A stretch of DNA of 64,000 bases from Nocardia miyunensis NBRC 108239 (GTDB lineage Bacteria > Actinomycetota > Actinomycetes > Mycobacteriales > Mycobacteriaceae). Within the stretch, counting starts at the first letter, position 1. The number at the start of each line of letters is the position of its first letter. The notes under the pieces were generated by a model. The model was given only the letters and a program-made list of their open reading frames with translations. It was not told where the DNA came from and searched no databases. The DNA is taken from assembly GCF_001613065.1 (NCBI RefSeq), contig NZ_BDBQ01000027.1:1-64000 (forward strand), read 5' to 3'. Of this stretch, positions 16,069-25,080 are shown piece by piece. A program made the position numbers and the translations under genes.

Positions 16069-17334
16069 TCAGTCACGAGAATCTCCCTGCGATGATGTGT
16101 AGGTTCTCGTCCTACTTGGCATATGGGCGCGAGCTGAACTGGGGATTCTTTGGTGCTTCTCAACGGATTGGCATGGGTTTTTCTCATCGAAGTGGCACTT
16201 TCTTCGCTCGTGGCGCAGTGGACTGCGAATGCGTCGGCGCCAGGCTTGTCGTTGAACGTCCTTGACCTGCGGCGATATCTGAGGTCGGCGGCGACGCGCC
16301 AGTCGAACGCCAAATAGGTGAGAAGATGTCAAGAAGCATGAGGACCTACATGATGAATGTCGTTCACTGGGGCGGGTTGCGAGGTAGTAGTCATCGCCGG
16401 GATATCGGTAGTTGCTGACCTGGACAGGACTTCCGAAATCGGGTGCGTGCACGATTTTTCCGGCCCCCAAATACAGGGCTACGTGGTGTACTCCGTCGCT
16501 GCGGTTGGCGTAGAAGATGAGGTCGCCGGGTTGGAGTTGGCTTTCCGGGATGCGGGGCCCGACGTTGACTTGGTCGTAGGTGGTGCGAGGCAGGGAGATT
16601 CCGGCGTGGGCGTAGGCGGCCTGGACCAGGCCAGAACAGTCCCAGCCGCCGCTGGCGGGTCCGTTGCCTCCCCACACGTAAGGTTGCCCCAATTGCGCGC
16701 ACGCGAACGAGATCGCCTGTGCGGCAACAGTGCTGGCGGCTTGGATGGTGCGGCAGTCGCCGCTGCCGGAGGTGGTGTCGAGCCGGTAGCGGGCCGCTTG
16801 GCCCAGGACCTGGTTCACGTAGGCGTCGGAGTGGTTGTAGGTGAAGATCGCCGCGTGCAGGTCTCGGGCGGCGCCGGAGTCGCACAGGTAGTAGGCGGCG
16901 GCGTTGATCGCGTCCGACGCGTCGTACCGCGAGGGCGGGGTGGCTCCACCGGCGGGTAACGGGTGCCGGGCGATGACGGCGTCGAAGGTGGACTGTTCGA
17001 ATTGCATGAGTCCGCCTGCCCCGGCGAAGTTCTCGCCCGTGGACACTCCGGGCAGGGTTGAGCGGCCGTGGTCGGTTTCGACTTTCCCGATCGCGGCGAG
17101 GGTCGACCAGTCCAGTCCGGGGCAGTCTCCCGCCGCACGCTGGTAGAGCACCAGCAGATCCGGCGGGATGTCCGCCCGCGCGGCTGGGCTCGGTGTGCTC
17201 CCGCCCCCGGGTGTAGGGCTGGGCATCGGGGGTCGGTAACCGCCGAGGGCGGCGACGGTGCCGACGACGGCCGCAATTAGGACCATCAGGAACACGACCG
17301 CGGCCGAGCCCCCGGCGAGTGTTTTGACCGGCAT
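16069..17334 (-). CDS. Lytic transglycosylase / NlpC-P60 (C40) peptidoglycan hydrolase
   Basis: A 421-residue VirB1-type protein. There is an N-terminal membrane anchor (residues ~10-32) and a Pro/Ser-rich spacer. The transglycosylase domain has candidate catalytic Glu86 in GKVETDHG and a GLMQFEQSTFDAV segment. The C-terminal NlpC/P60 domain has Cys233 in WDCSGL and His283/284 in VHHVALYL. It would open peptidoglycan for the mating channel. The domain ends around YYLATRP; about 90 further basic residues, less GC-rich in coding, look like readthrough into non-coding DNA after loss of the native stop. The start lies 6 bases after the upstream gene's stop. Confidence 0.85.
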   Translation of the reverse strand: MPVKTLAGGSAAVVFLMVLIAAVVGTVAALGGYRPPMPSPTPGGGSTPSPAARADIPPDLLVLYQRAAGDCPGLDWSTLAAIGKVETDHGRSTLPGVSTGENFAGAGGLMQFEQSTFDAVIARHPLPAGGATPPSRYDASDAINAAAYYLCDSGAARDLHAAIFTYNHSDAYVNQVLGQAARYRLDTTSGSGDCRTIQAASTVAAQAISFACAQLGQPYVWGGNGPASGGWDCSGLVQAAYAHAGISLPRTTYDQVNVGPRIPESQLQPGDLIFYANRSDGVHHVALYLGAGKIVHAPDFGSPVQVSNYRYPGDDYYLATRPSERHSSCRSSCFLTSSHLFGVRLARRRRPQISPQVKDVQRQAWRRRIRSPLRHERRKCHFDEKNPCQSVEKHQRIPSSARAHMPSRTRTYTSSQGDSRD

Positions 17335-17340
17335 CGGGGC

Positions 17341-18348
17341 TCACCGCAGGTCCGGCAGGATCAGCCGAGTCGGTGGTGGCGCGGGCAGGTCCACGAATCC
17401 GGCGATCGTGGCGGGCGAGGCGTGCTCGGCCTCGGCGGTGCCCGGTGCCGGGGTGCGGGTGGGCCAGGCGGTGCTCAGCTCGTGCAGGTGCACCCGGACG
17501 GGGCCGGTGGTGTCCAGGGGGAGCCAGACGCGGTCGGCGGGGCTGGGATGCGCCGAGCCCGGGTTCAGCAGGTCGGCGGCGGCGGTGGCGACGGGCACGG
17601 TGGCGGGGTCCGGGAGCCGCGCCCAGGTTTCGCGCACGACCTGGCGGGCGGTGCGTTCGCGGCGGCCGGTGGGCACCCAGAACAGGACGGGGGTGGTGAC
17701 GCCGGTGGAGCGGGCCAGCTCGGCGTAGCCGAGGAGTTTGGCTGCGACGCGGGGCAGGCTGGTGCTGCCGAGGTCGAACTCCAGGAAGAAATCGAGGCGG
17801 GTTCCGGTGCGGGTGTAGCGGCCGAAGGCGTCGGGTCTGGCCAGGTCACCCCAGAGGCGGCGGCAGCGGTTCTCGGACCACCATTCGAGCACCGCGGCGT
17901 CGGGGTGGTGGCGGGCGGTGGTGGTGAGGGTGGTGAAGAATTCGGCGATTCCGATGGTGTGCGCGAGGTGCAGGCTGTGGGCTACGGCCAGGGTGCGGTG
18001 GTGGCGGTAGCCCAGCTCGCGGACCTCGACCCCGGCTTCGGCGGCCAGTACGGCGGCCCCGGCCGGGGCCAGGACCCAGTGCGCGGGTGCGCTGCCCTGG
18101 ACCCGTAGCGGCCGGAACCGGTCCAGGACCCCGGCGCGGTGCAACGCGGCCAGGCGGCGGCGGGCGATCCCGACGGTCGGGAAGGCCAGGTCGGTGAGTT
18201 GGGTGGTGGTCAGCACGCGGTGCTCGTGCAGCATCCGCAGGATCCAGCGGTCGCGGTCGGTCAACCGCGCGGCCAACGCGCCGGCCTCTGGTGGCCGGGT
18301 GGGGCGGGGAGCACGCAGATCGGCTTGCCGATCGGGACGAGTGATCAT
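17341..18348 (-). CDS. Replication-relaxation family protein
   Basis: A 335-residue protein with an N-terminal winged helix (LTDRDRWILRMLHEHRVLTTTQLTDLAF), followed by a domain with LDFFLEFDLGS and VLFWVPTGRRE strands. This architecture matches the Replic_Relax (pfam13814-type) family found in actinobacterial conjugative elements, thought to act in DNA processing for transfer or replication. ATG 18348 is preceded by GAAAGG at 10 nt; the longer frame start at 18432 lacks support. It sits between the coupling ATPase and the wall hydrolase in the minus-strand operon. Confidence 0.8.
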   Translation of the reverse strand: MITRPDRQADLRAPRPTRPPEAGALAARLTDRDRWILRMLHEHRVLTTTQLTDLAFPTVGIARRRLAALHRAGVLDRFRPLRVQGSAPAHWVLAPAGAAVLAAEAGVEVRELGYRHHRTLAVAHSLHLAHTIGIAEFFTTLTTTARHHPDAAVLEWWSENRCRRLWGDLARPDAFGRYTRTGTRLDFFLEFDLGSTSLPRVAAKLLGYAELARSTGVTTPVLFWVPTGRRERTARQVVRETWARLPDPATVPVATAAADLLNPGSAHPSPADRVWLPLDTTGPVRVHLHELSTAWPTRTPAPGTAEAEHASPATIAGFVDLPAPPPTRLILPDLR

Positions 18349-18454
18349 CGCAGAGGGGCCTTTCAGGACAGGAGGCGAATCCCGAAGAGCAGGCAGGAGG
18401 CCCGCCCGGCGGCGCTGCGATATGCGCGCCACCGGTGAGGGTTGCCTCGGGTGG

Positions 18455-20971
18455 TCAGGACAGGCGGGGGTCGCTGGCCGGGGGTGGAGTGCGGGGGTCG
18501 AGTTCGGGGCGGTCGTTGGGGGCCGGGGCGGGGCCGGTGTGGCGGGCGCGGACGGCGGCGGTGATCTCGCGGGCGCGTCCGGGGATGGCCGGGGACAGGG
18601 GGCGGGTGGCGAGGGTGAACGGGCGTGCTTGCTGGCCGTGTACGAGGAGCCTTGCCGCGGCGTGGTAGGCGTCCAGGTGGGTCAGGTCGTGTTCGGACAG
18701 CCACGGTGTGGTGTGGCGGGCCAGCTCGCGGGCATCGTCGGGACTGCACGCGAAGATCACCTTGTTGCGGGCGTTGGCGGAGATCCCGTCCCGCAACTCC
18801 CTCGGTAGTTGGCCCAAGTTCTGATGCGCGAGTAGGAGGGACAGGCGCAGGCCGCGAGCCTCGGCGAGCATGTCCTCCACCGGCGTACTGAGGTTCAGGA
18901 AGTTGTGCGCCTCATCCAAGATCAAGGACGCGTCGGCGCGGTCGGCTGCGGGGCGGCGAGCGCGGGCGGTGGCGGCATGCCAGGTCCGCGCGACCAGCAG
19001 GGATCCGACCAGGCGGCTGGTCTCTTCCCCGAGGGAGCCTTTCGGCAGGCGGGCCAGGCAGATCCCGCCGTCGTCGAGGACGTCGCTGAACTCGATGGTG
19101 GAGGGTCCGGCGGCGATCGCGGCGCGCGGGAACGGCCGCAGCAGCACCGCCCGGAGTTTGTTCAGCAGGGGGCCGATGACCTGGGCGCGTCCGGCTTCGG
19201 ACAGGGCCTCGTAGCTGTCCCAGAACCCGCGCAGGACCGGGTCGGTGGTGGTGCGGGTGACCCGAGCCCGGAAGGCGGGTTCGGTGAGCAGTCGGGGCAG
19301 GTCCGCGAGGGTGGCGGTGCCGGGTTGGGCGCACAAGGTGAGCAGGCTCGCGCGCATCACGTCGTCGGTGCGCGGTCCCCACCATTGGGCGAAAATCCTG
19401 CGGAAGATCGTCACCAGGTTGTCCACGGCCAAATCCATACGGGCCCGGCCGATATGACCGATGTCCAAGGGATTGACGCACGGGGGTGGGGTGGGGGAGT
19501 CCGCGTCGAACAGCACGACCTTGTCGGCGAGCCTGCGGGGTAGCCGGGCCAGGACATCGGTGCACAAGTCCCCTTTGGGGTCCACCACGATGACCCCGCG
19601 TCCGGCCTCGGCGTCGTCGAGGATCAGCTGCGCCAGGAGCGTGGATTTGCCTACCCCGGTCGGGCCGAGAATGTGGACGTGGTGGCGGGCGTCGGCGACT
19701 CGGACCGCGACCGCACGACCGCTGGGCGAGTCGGCCACACCCAGGGGTTTGGTGTGCGGCCCGGAGATCGGGATCTCCGGCGCCGGAGACAAGGCACGAG
19801 CCCCGGCGCGTTGCAGGGCGGGCAGGCTCGGGTCGAAGGGCAGGTGCGCGATCGCGGCCAGCTCGGGCGCCGACAGGACATCACCACGCCCGAGGTACCG
19901 CTCACGCAGCGCCCGAGCCAGCCACACCCGCCGACGCCGACGGTAGAAGTTCAGATCGGTGCAGGCTCCGAACACCGTCGCCAGCGCATCCGCGCGCCCG
20001 CGCGCCACCGCCCGCTCGCGCCGCACCTGCTCGGGATCGCCGTCGTGTGGCAGCGGGACCGATACCGCGTACCGGACGAGGGTCTCCCAGTGCGGGCCCC
20101 GAGCCTTGGCGGCGGCGGCCCGCGCGGCGGCGGTGTACTCCATCGCGCTCTGCCGGTCACCAGCCCCGGTCGAGGCACCCGGTCGCGGGGACCGGGCGGC
20201 GACCGGGCCGGGGGCGATCAGGTTCAACACCTCACGCACCAACGCGAAGACCAGCCCGGTGCGGGTGCCGGTGGCCGTGTTGCTGCGGGTGGCGCGCTGG
20301 ACGCGGCGGCCGGTGACCGGGCGGGCCAGGATCTGCACGCAGGCGGCGTGGCCGGGCGCGAGATCGTCGGCGGCGGTGATCAGGTCCCGCACGAGATCCC
20401 CGCTGTAGTCGGTTCGCAACGGCAGCGCCTCGGGACGGCCCAACCGCAGCGCGCCACCGACCAACAGCCGGCGAGTCCCGGCTGTCGAGTCGGGAACGGG
20501 TGCCTCGGCAGTCGCGGTGTGGGCGTGCGCGCCGGGCCACGCCGAGGCCACGGCCCGCTCGACCAAGCCCGGCGGGATGCACTCGGGCACCCAGAGCCGG
20601 ATCGCGGCCCCGGTCTCGGGGGTCATGCTGTATTCGAGTGCCAGATGAGGTTGCCCGAACAAGGCCCGTTTCCAGGCCGGGCGGAGCTGTCCGATCAGGT
20701 GCGACCACAGCGTGAGCGCGCCCTTGACCTGAACCTCGGGCGGGGTCAGCACCGTGATCAGCCGCGCATGAGCGGCCAGCCGACGCCGCCGCACCCACAC
20801 CAGCACCCGCGCCGCGGCGAGCACCCCCGCGACCAGCACCACCGCCGAAACCATCGCAGCAGGAGAACCGAGCGTGTGCCGCGCGGCTGCGGCCACCCCG
20901 TGCAGAGCCGCACCGGGGGTGAGGAGAAACCGGGCCAGCCACCCGTGTGGGGAGGGCGCGGGCGCGATCAT
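18455..20971 (-). CDS. VirD4/TraG-type coupling ATPase
   Basis: An 838-residue protein. The N-terminus has a transmembrane segment (AAMVSAVVLVAGVLAAARVLVWV), then a ~350-residue region, then a RecA-like motor with Walker A GPTGVGKST (about 435-443) and Walker B SLILDEAH (about 683). A Gln-containing LLLAHQNLGQLPREL motif follows. It would pump or hand over DNA to the mating channel at the inner membrane. ATG 20971 overlaps the stop of the upstream methyltransferase gene as ATGA, fixing the start. The C-terminal ~40 residues are proline-rich and likely disordered. Confidence 0.9.
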   Translation of the reverse strand: MIAPAPSPHGWLARFLLTPGAALHGVAAAARHTLGSPAAMVSAVVLVAGVLAAARVLVWVRRRRLAAHARLITVLTPPEVQVKGALTLWSHLIGQLRPAWKRALFGQPHLALEYSMTPETGAAIRLWVPECIPPGLVERAVASAWPGAHAHTATAEAPVPDSTAGTRRLLVGGALRLGRPEALPLRTDYSGDLVRDLITAADDLAPGHAACVQILARPVTGRRVQRATRSNTATGTRTGLVFALVREVLNLIAPGPVAARSPRPGASTGAGDRQSAMEYTAAARAAAAKARGPHWETLVRYAVSVPLPHDGDPEQVRRERAVARGRADALATVFGACTDLNFYRRRRRVWLARALRERYLGRGDVLSAPELAAIAHLPFDPSLPALQRAGARALSPAPEIPISGPHTKPLGVADSPSGRAVAVRVADARHHVHILGPTGVGKSTLLAQLILDDAEAGRGVIVVDPKGDLCTDVLARLPRRLADKVVLFDADSPTPPPCVNPLDIGHIGRARMDLAVDNLVTIFRRIFAQWWGPRTDDVMRASLLTLCAQPGTATLADLPRLLTEPAFRARVTRTTTDPVLRGFWDSYEALSEAGRAQVIGPLLNKLRAVLLRPFPRAAIAAGPSTIEFSDVLDDGGICLARLPKGSLGEETSRLVGSLLVARTWHAATARARRPAADRADASLILDEAHNFLNLSTPVEDMLAEARGLRLSLLLAHQNLGQLPRELRDGISANARNKVIFACSPDDARELARHTTPWLSEHDLTHLDAYHAAARLLVHGQQARPFTLATRPLSPAIPGRAREITAAVRARHTGPAPAPNDRPELDPRTPPPASDPRLS

Positions 20972-21951
20972 GCCGCCTGCCCGGGGTACTCGCCCACCCA
21001 CGCGCCCGAGGCCCGCAACGCCTCCAGGTCACCCGGACGATGGCTCAGTGTCCGTGAACCCGAGCGGGTTTCACGCTTTTGCAGGATGATCACGTCTTCG
21101 TGGGCGATCAGATGCAGCGGGAGTCCGCCGCGGCGGTTCTTGACGATGAAGTCCCTCTGCCAGAAGGAGCTGCGGGCGATCAGGTCGCCCTCGGCCAAAC
21201 GCCCCAGCAGCGCCACGCACCGCTCCACGGGAACCAGTCCGGCCAGGGTGCCGCACGTGGCCAGATAGGCGGGCAGGTTGACCAACTCGGCATGCTGCCG
21301 CCACGGGCGCGCGGTGATGACCACGTACCCGCCAGGAGCCAGCATCTCGCCCGCGCTGGACAGGATGCGAGTGAACCCGCTCAACAGGCGCCCGAGGCTG
21401 ACGTTGGCCAACTGCCCTCGATCCAGCAGCGCCCCGTACCGGTGGTTGTACTTGCGCACCCTCTGCCCGGGGCCCATGTGGACCCGGCCGTGGGTGGAGT
21501 CGCCGTAGGGCGGGCTGATGATCACCAGATCCACCCGACCCCGCAGTTCGTCCGGTAGCAGGGCTCCGAGGGCGCGGGCATCGCCGGTGTACACCTGCGC
21601 GTCGGTGTCGATCCCGGCCTCGCGGGCCAGGGCGATGTTGTCGCGGGCCACCTTCGCCCATCGCTGCTCGTATTCGACCCCGACCGCGCGGCGGTCCAGA
21701 TGCACCGCTTCGACGAGGGTGGTGCCGATGCCGCACATCGGGTCCAGCACCAGGTCCCCGGGCCGGGTGTACGCCTGCACGGCGTGACGGACGATCTCGG
21801 GCAGCATCTTGGCCGGATGCGCCGCGCTGTCGGGGTGATACCGGCCGCGCCGCTGCACCGCCGGAGCGTTCTGCGCGGTCGCCCACACCGACACCCCGGG
21901 CACGCGCCCGGACCCGGCATCGGTGGTGGTGTTGTCGTTGTCGAGAGTCAT
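20968..21951 (-). CDS. DNA methyltransferase (N4/N6, SPPY type)
   Basis: A 327-residue SAM-dependent DNA methyltransferase. The SAM-binding motif DPMCGIGTT is near residue 70 and the catalytic SPPYG near residue 147, in the order of beta-class N4-cytosine/N6-adenine enzymes. There is no restriction endonuclease beside it, so it is an orphan; such enzymes can protect an incoming element or mark DNA. ATG 21951 is preceded by AAGGA at 7 nt. It overlaps the coupling-ATPase gene by 4 bases. Confidence 0.88.
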   Translation of the reverse strand: MTLDNDNTTTDAGSGRVPGVSVWATAQNAPAVQRRGRYHPDSAAHPAKMLPEIVRHAVQAYTRPGDLVLDPMCGIGTTLVEAVHLDRRAVGVEYEQRWAKVARDNIALAREAGIDTDAQVYTGDARALGALLPDELRGRVDLVIISPPYGDSTHGRVHMGPGQRVRKYNHRYGALLDRGQLANVSLGRLLSGFTRILSSAGEMLAPGGYVVITARPWRQHAELVNLPAYLATCGTLAGLVPVERCVALLGRLAEGDLIARSSFWQRDFIVKNRRGGLPLHLIAHEDVIILQKRETRSGSRTLSHRPGDLEALRASGAWVGEYPGQAA

Positions 21952-22076
21952 CGAATGTCCTTCGCGATATCGGAGGGGCGGTTGCGGTACCCGCGCGGAT
22001 GTCCGGGCGGGCTCGGAGGCGGGCCGGAGGGTCACGACTGCGGCTCTGCCGCGAGATCGGTGCGGGGCGTATTCGC

Positions 22077-22925
22077 TCAGGCCGCCCGGGGCTGGTCGAT
22101 CGGGGCCGGTGCACGCCTGGTCGTGCCGGGCTCGACGGTGTCGCGGGTGTTGTCGGCGGCCACGCGCAGGTGCCGCCGGTCCCGGCGGGCGGCGTGATCG
22201 GCGTCGACCTCGGCCTGCCATTCGGAGAACCGGCGACCGGACAGCCGTTTGAGGTGGCCGGGAATTCGATTGGCCGGGACACCCACCAGCCGGGGGCCCA
22301 GGACCGCGAGCAGATCGCTGGCTTCCTGTGATGCCCATCCGGCGGCGGCGATCGCGTCGTCGTCGGGAAACACATCCGCTACGCGATCCACCGCCGGGTC
22401 CAGAGCCGCGTCCTGTGTGCCGCCGTAGGAGTAAACCCACAGCATGTTCTCGGGCGGGTCCGGCTCGACGAGGCGACGGAACCGGGCGACTTCCTTGGTG
22501 TACGCGTAGAAATTCACGTCGGGCCGGGCGCGGCAGATCCGCAGCCACGCCAGCAGATAGGCGTCGGAGAAGAAGTCGCCCGCGTCGTGGATCCTGATCC
22601 AGCCGCCGTGGAATTTCGCGGCACCCAGCTCGGCGACCATGGCGGCTTCCCAGCCGGGCAGGTCGTCGAGCACGAACATCAGGTTTCCCTGATGTTTGGC
22701 GCGCACGACCGGCCACATGTAGGTGCCGGTCAGGGCGTAGCACGCCTGCGCGCAGACTCCGGCGCTGGGGCAGGTGTTGTATGTACGGCCATCCGGCAAA
22801 CGACCGGCCCATGCGGGCAGAGACCAGTTCCACACCCCGATCTGCCGCATTTCGCGGTTCTGTGTGAGCAACCGCGCAGGACGGCCACCCTTTCCGGACA
22901 CGGGCACGGGCTGTGATGCAGACAT
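22077..22925 (-). CDS. GP88-like family protein with conserved cysteine cluster
   Basis: A 282-residue protein resembling the actinophage gene-product-88 family: NWSLPAWAGRLPDGRTYNTC, then Cys52, Cys58 and Cys62 in TCPSAGVCAQACYA, and later RIHDAGDFFS. The three close cysteines suggest a metal or iron-sulfur site, although the spacing is not that of classical radical-SAM enzymes. The molecular function is unknown. It lies in the transfer operon between the methyltransferase-like genes. ATG 22925 is preceded by AAGGGGAT. Family assignment is from memory. Confidence 0.65.
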   Translation of the reverse strand: MSASQPVPVSGKGGRPARLLTQNREMRQIGVWNWSLPAWAGRLPDGRTYNTCPSAGVCAQACYALTGTYMWPVVRAKHQGNLMFVLDDLPGWEAAMVAELGAAKFHGGWIRIHDAGDFFSDAYLLAWLRICRARPDVNFYAYTKEVARFRRLVEPDPPENMLWVYSYGGTQDAALDPAVDRVADVFPDDDAIAAAGWASQEASDLLAVLGPRLVGVPANRIPGHLKRLSGRRFSEWQAEVDADHAARRDRRHLRVAADNTRDTVEPGTTRRAPAPIDQPRAA

Positions 22926-22990
22926 GGGTATCCCCTTCGATCAGTGAGGCGGTGACAACGGAATTGGCGCGCGATGTGCCGCGCGAGTGC

Positions 22991-23725
22991 TCAGGCGGCG
23001 GACGAGGTGGAGCCCAGCTCGCGTTCCCGCGCAAATCCCTGGGGTTCGGACGAACTCCCGTAACTCCGGGGCCGCAGGAACACGTACACGTCGGTGTGCA
23101 CGACGGTGTGCACCGTGGCGGTGGCGTCCTCGGGTGCGGGTGTGCCGGGACAGTGCGGGCCGACGGCGTCACCGGTCAACGGGACGGCGATAACGTGCTG
23201 GAGGTACAGCAGATCCACGGCTTGGGCGGCGGCCACGACGGCAGCGGCGGGATCAGCCAGCACACCCGTAGCGCTGTGGGTGCAGCGGGCGAGCACCACC
23301 AGCAGCCCGCCCTCGCTCAGCTGCGCGAGAGCGAGCCCGGCGACCCGGTCCGCCGCCGCCACCGGGTCGGGGTGCGGGGCGAGCAGGCTCGCCACGACCA
23401 GGTCGGCCGAGCGGTCCGTGCCGGGGATTCCGAACTCGATCCCGCCCTCGCGGCCCCGGTCGCTGATCGCGGCCAACGCTGCTGAACTGTCCGGCGGCAT
23501 CAGCGCCAGCCGCCCCCGCGTGACAGGCGCGGGCGAGGGCACCAGCAGGACCCGGTCCCCGGGCGCGGAGAATTCGTCCACGGCGCGCGAGAGGATCGGT
23601 CCGGGCCATTGGTTATCGGGATCGATCGGCGTGCTCCCAGCGGCCCACACGGTGGAGGGGATCACCACCGTGGCGGTGCTGCGCGGGGATCGGGCAGTGC
23701 GGCGATACGAAGGCTGCGCGGTCAT
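22991..23725 (-). CDS. Degenerate methyltransferase-like protein
   Basis: A 244-residue protein. Its order of strands parallels the methyltransferase at 20968: FSAPGDRVLLVPSPAP aligns with the TRPGDLVLDPMCG region, and ADLVVASLLAPHPDP with the VDLVIISPPYG region. Both the SAM-binding glycines and the SPPY motif are lost, so catalysis is unlikely. It may be a partner subunit of the active enzyme or a decayed duplicate. It is first in the minus-strand operon; ATG 23725 follows CAGGAG at 10 nt. Confidence 0.55.
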   Translation of the reverse strand: MTAQPSYRRTARSPRSTATVVIPSTVWAAGSTPIDPDNQWPGPILSRAVDEFSAPGDRVLLVPSPAPVTRGRLALMPPDSSAALAAISDRGREGGIEFGIPGTDRSADLVVASLLAPHPDPVAAADRVAGLALAQLSEGGLLVVLARCTHSATGVLADPAAAVVAAAQAVDLLYLQHVIAVPLTGDAVGPHCPGTPAPEDATATVHTVVHTDVYVFLRPRSYGSSSEPQGFARERELGSTSSAA

Positions 23726-23970
23726 ACCGGGGTACTCCTGACGGGGGGTTCGAGAGAATTGGTCTTTCTACTTACTTAATTCCACGAGACCCCCCATTTC
23801 GGGACACCGCTTACCCGAAAAATCCAAAAATATTCCGAGCGCGACACAGCTCCGGGAATGGCTAGCGGAAAGTGTCAGCCGCCGGAGAACCCCGCCGAAA
23901 AGAATGTGAAAAATTTTTCTGACCGGCCCCTCGGGTGCGGTGTGGCGTGCGGGGGACAGTGCCCCCGGCG

Positions 23971-23990
23971 TACCCCCGCTGATACCCCAT
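23971..23990 (-). repeat. Two inverted iteron-like units
   Basis: Read on the minus strand, GGGGTATCAG and GGGGTACG occur 12 bases apart and resemble the plus-strand iterons at 24071-24147. They may be extra binding sites for the same protein. Confidence 0.35.
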
Positions 23991-24070
23991 GCCTGGTAGA
24001 CAGCATATTTGTGTGGGCGGTGGTGGAGTCGTCCGGGTCGGGTCTGGCGTTCGTGTACGGCGGGGTCGGG

Positions 24071-24147
24071 GGTATCGCGGAGGTATGTTCGAGGTATTTC
24101 CGAGGTACGTCTGGGGTATTTTCGGGGTAATTCGGGGGTAAGTGTCT
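24071..24147 (+). repeat. Iteron array: seven 11-bp repeats in exact phase
   Basis: GGTA occurs at 24071, 24082, 24093, 24104, 24115, 24126 and 24137, always 11 bases apart, and GGTG follows at 24148 as a weak eighth unit. The best units read GGTATGTTCGA, GGTATTTCCGA and GGTATTTTCGG. The period is about one helical turn, so a protein would bind along one face of the DNA. Location between divergent transfer operons suggests a replication or transfer origin, a partition site, or a master operator. Confidence 0.85.
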
Positions 24148-24204
24148 GGTGCCCTTGCGCGGTCGGAAAGTCTCGCCTTTTCACCGAGCAAGGAGTTCAT
24201 GGTG

Positions 24205-25080
24205 ATGGATTCACAAGACAGCGATTGCGGGCGCGAGGATTCATGGCGCTGGCAACGGTTCGAAGACAAATCACCGTTGCAGGTGGCGTGGTCGGCATTC
24301 GACCGGATCGCCCGCGAGCCGGTGCTCACCGACTCCTGGCCGGTGCCGGGGCCGGGGGTGCGCTCATGGGGGGAACTGCGCGAGCAACTGCTGGATCCGT
24401 CCCGCGCGTTCGGCATGGTCGACGCCATCTGGCGATGGCTGATCGACCGAGCACGCCAACGCTGGCACGAGCGCGGTGGGCAGGCGGTGACGGCGTGCGT
24501 GGGGCTCGCGGTGCCGATGCTGGTCGAGCTCGCCGGCCGATTCACCGCCTCGGGCAGCGAGCCCCGCGGCGAGCTGGAGTCCGAGATCCTGACCGGGTTC
24601 ATCGAACAGGTCCACGCGATCGACCTCGATCCGCCGCACCTGTGGTCCCGGCTGTGGTCCGCGATGGCGCACCTGGCCCGTTCCTGGGCACGGACGCAAT
24701 CGAGCGCACCCCGCGCGACCGACCTGGACGACCAGGACCTGGCCTCCTCACCCGTGCAACTGGTGCAGGCCCCGCCAGGGCACCCGGAGCTGTTGCTGGC
24801 CGACGCGGTCGCCGACGGGGTCATCACCGCAGACGCGGCCGAGCTGATCGCGCTGACCCGATGGGAGTCGCGGTCGATGATCTCCGTCGCCGACCAGCCT
24901 CGCGGCGCAGCCTCGTACGAGAACGTCCGCAAACAACGCTGGCGTGCCGAAAACAAACTCGTGCCCTGGCTGATCGAACGCCTCGCGGACCCGGACTCAG
25001 CAGCGGCCAGCGCCCCCGAAACCCGCACCACACCGGCTGACGTGGTGGCAGGACAGCGGGAGGTGCGGCGATGCGCATGA
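24205..25080 (+). CDS. Sigma-factor-like regulatory protein heading the channel operon
   Basis: A 291-residue protein. The C-terminal third (ADAAELIALTRWESRSMISVADQ, then SYENVRKQRWRAENKL) resembles sigma-70 region 4-type helix-turn-helix sequences; the N-terminal part is helical, tryptophan-rich and not recognised. It is the first gene after the iteron array and probably regulates transfer genes. Possible starts are ATG 24199, GTG 24202 and ATG 24205; the last has AAGGAG at 9 nt and is preferred. The stop overlaps the pilin gene. Function beyond DNA binding is not certain. Confidence 0.6.
   Translation: MDSQDSDCGREDSWRWQRFEDKSPLQVAWSAFDRIAREPVLTDSWPVPGPGVRSWGELREQLLDPSRAFGMVDAIWRWLIDRARQRWHERGGQAVTACVGLAVPMLVELAGRFTASGSEPRGELESEILTGFIEQVHAIDLDPPHLWSRLWSAMAHLARSWARTQSSAPRATDLDDQDLASSPVQLVQAPPGHPELLLADAVADGVITADAAELIALTRWESRSMISVADQPRGAASYENVRKQRWRAENKLVPWLIERLADPDSAAASAPETRTTPADVVAGQREVRRCA

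Larger units (their letters stand above)
23726..24204. other. Divergent control region between the two transfer operons
   Basis: These ~480 bases separate the minus-strand DNA-processing operon from the plus-strand channel operon. The left part (23,760-23,930) is relatively AT-rich. The right part holds the phased 11-bp iteron array at 24071-24147. Two inverted iteron-like units lie at 23971-23990. Both operon promoters must be here, but I could not identify convincing -35/-10 pairs. Confidence 0.6.

Noticed and set aside
20968..21951. Restriction-modification system
   Set aside because: No endonuclease-like gene is adjacent to the methyltransferase; neighbours are transfer genes.
24071..24147. 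CRISPR array
   Set aside because: Units are 11 bp with no spacers; no cas genes are present in the window.
23768..24184. Minus-strand frame across the iteron array giving a tyrosine/proline/threonine-rich repeat protein
   Set aside because: The apparent protein repeat is only the translation of the 11-bp DNA repeats; there is no ribosome site.
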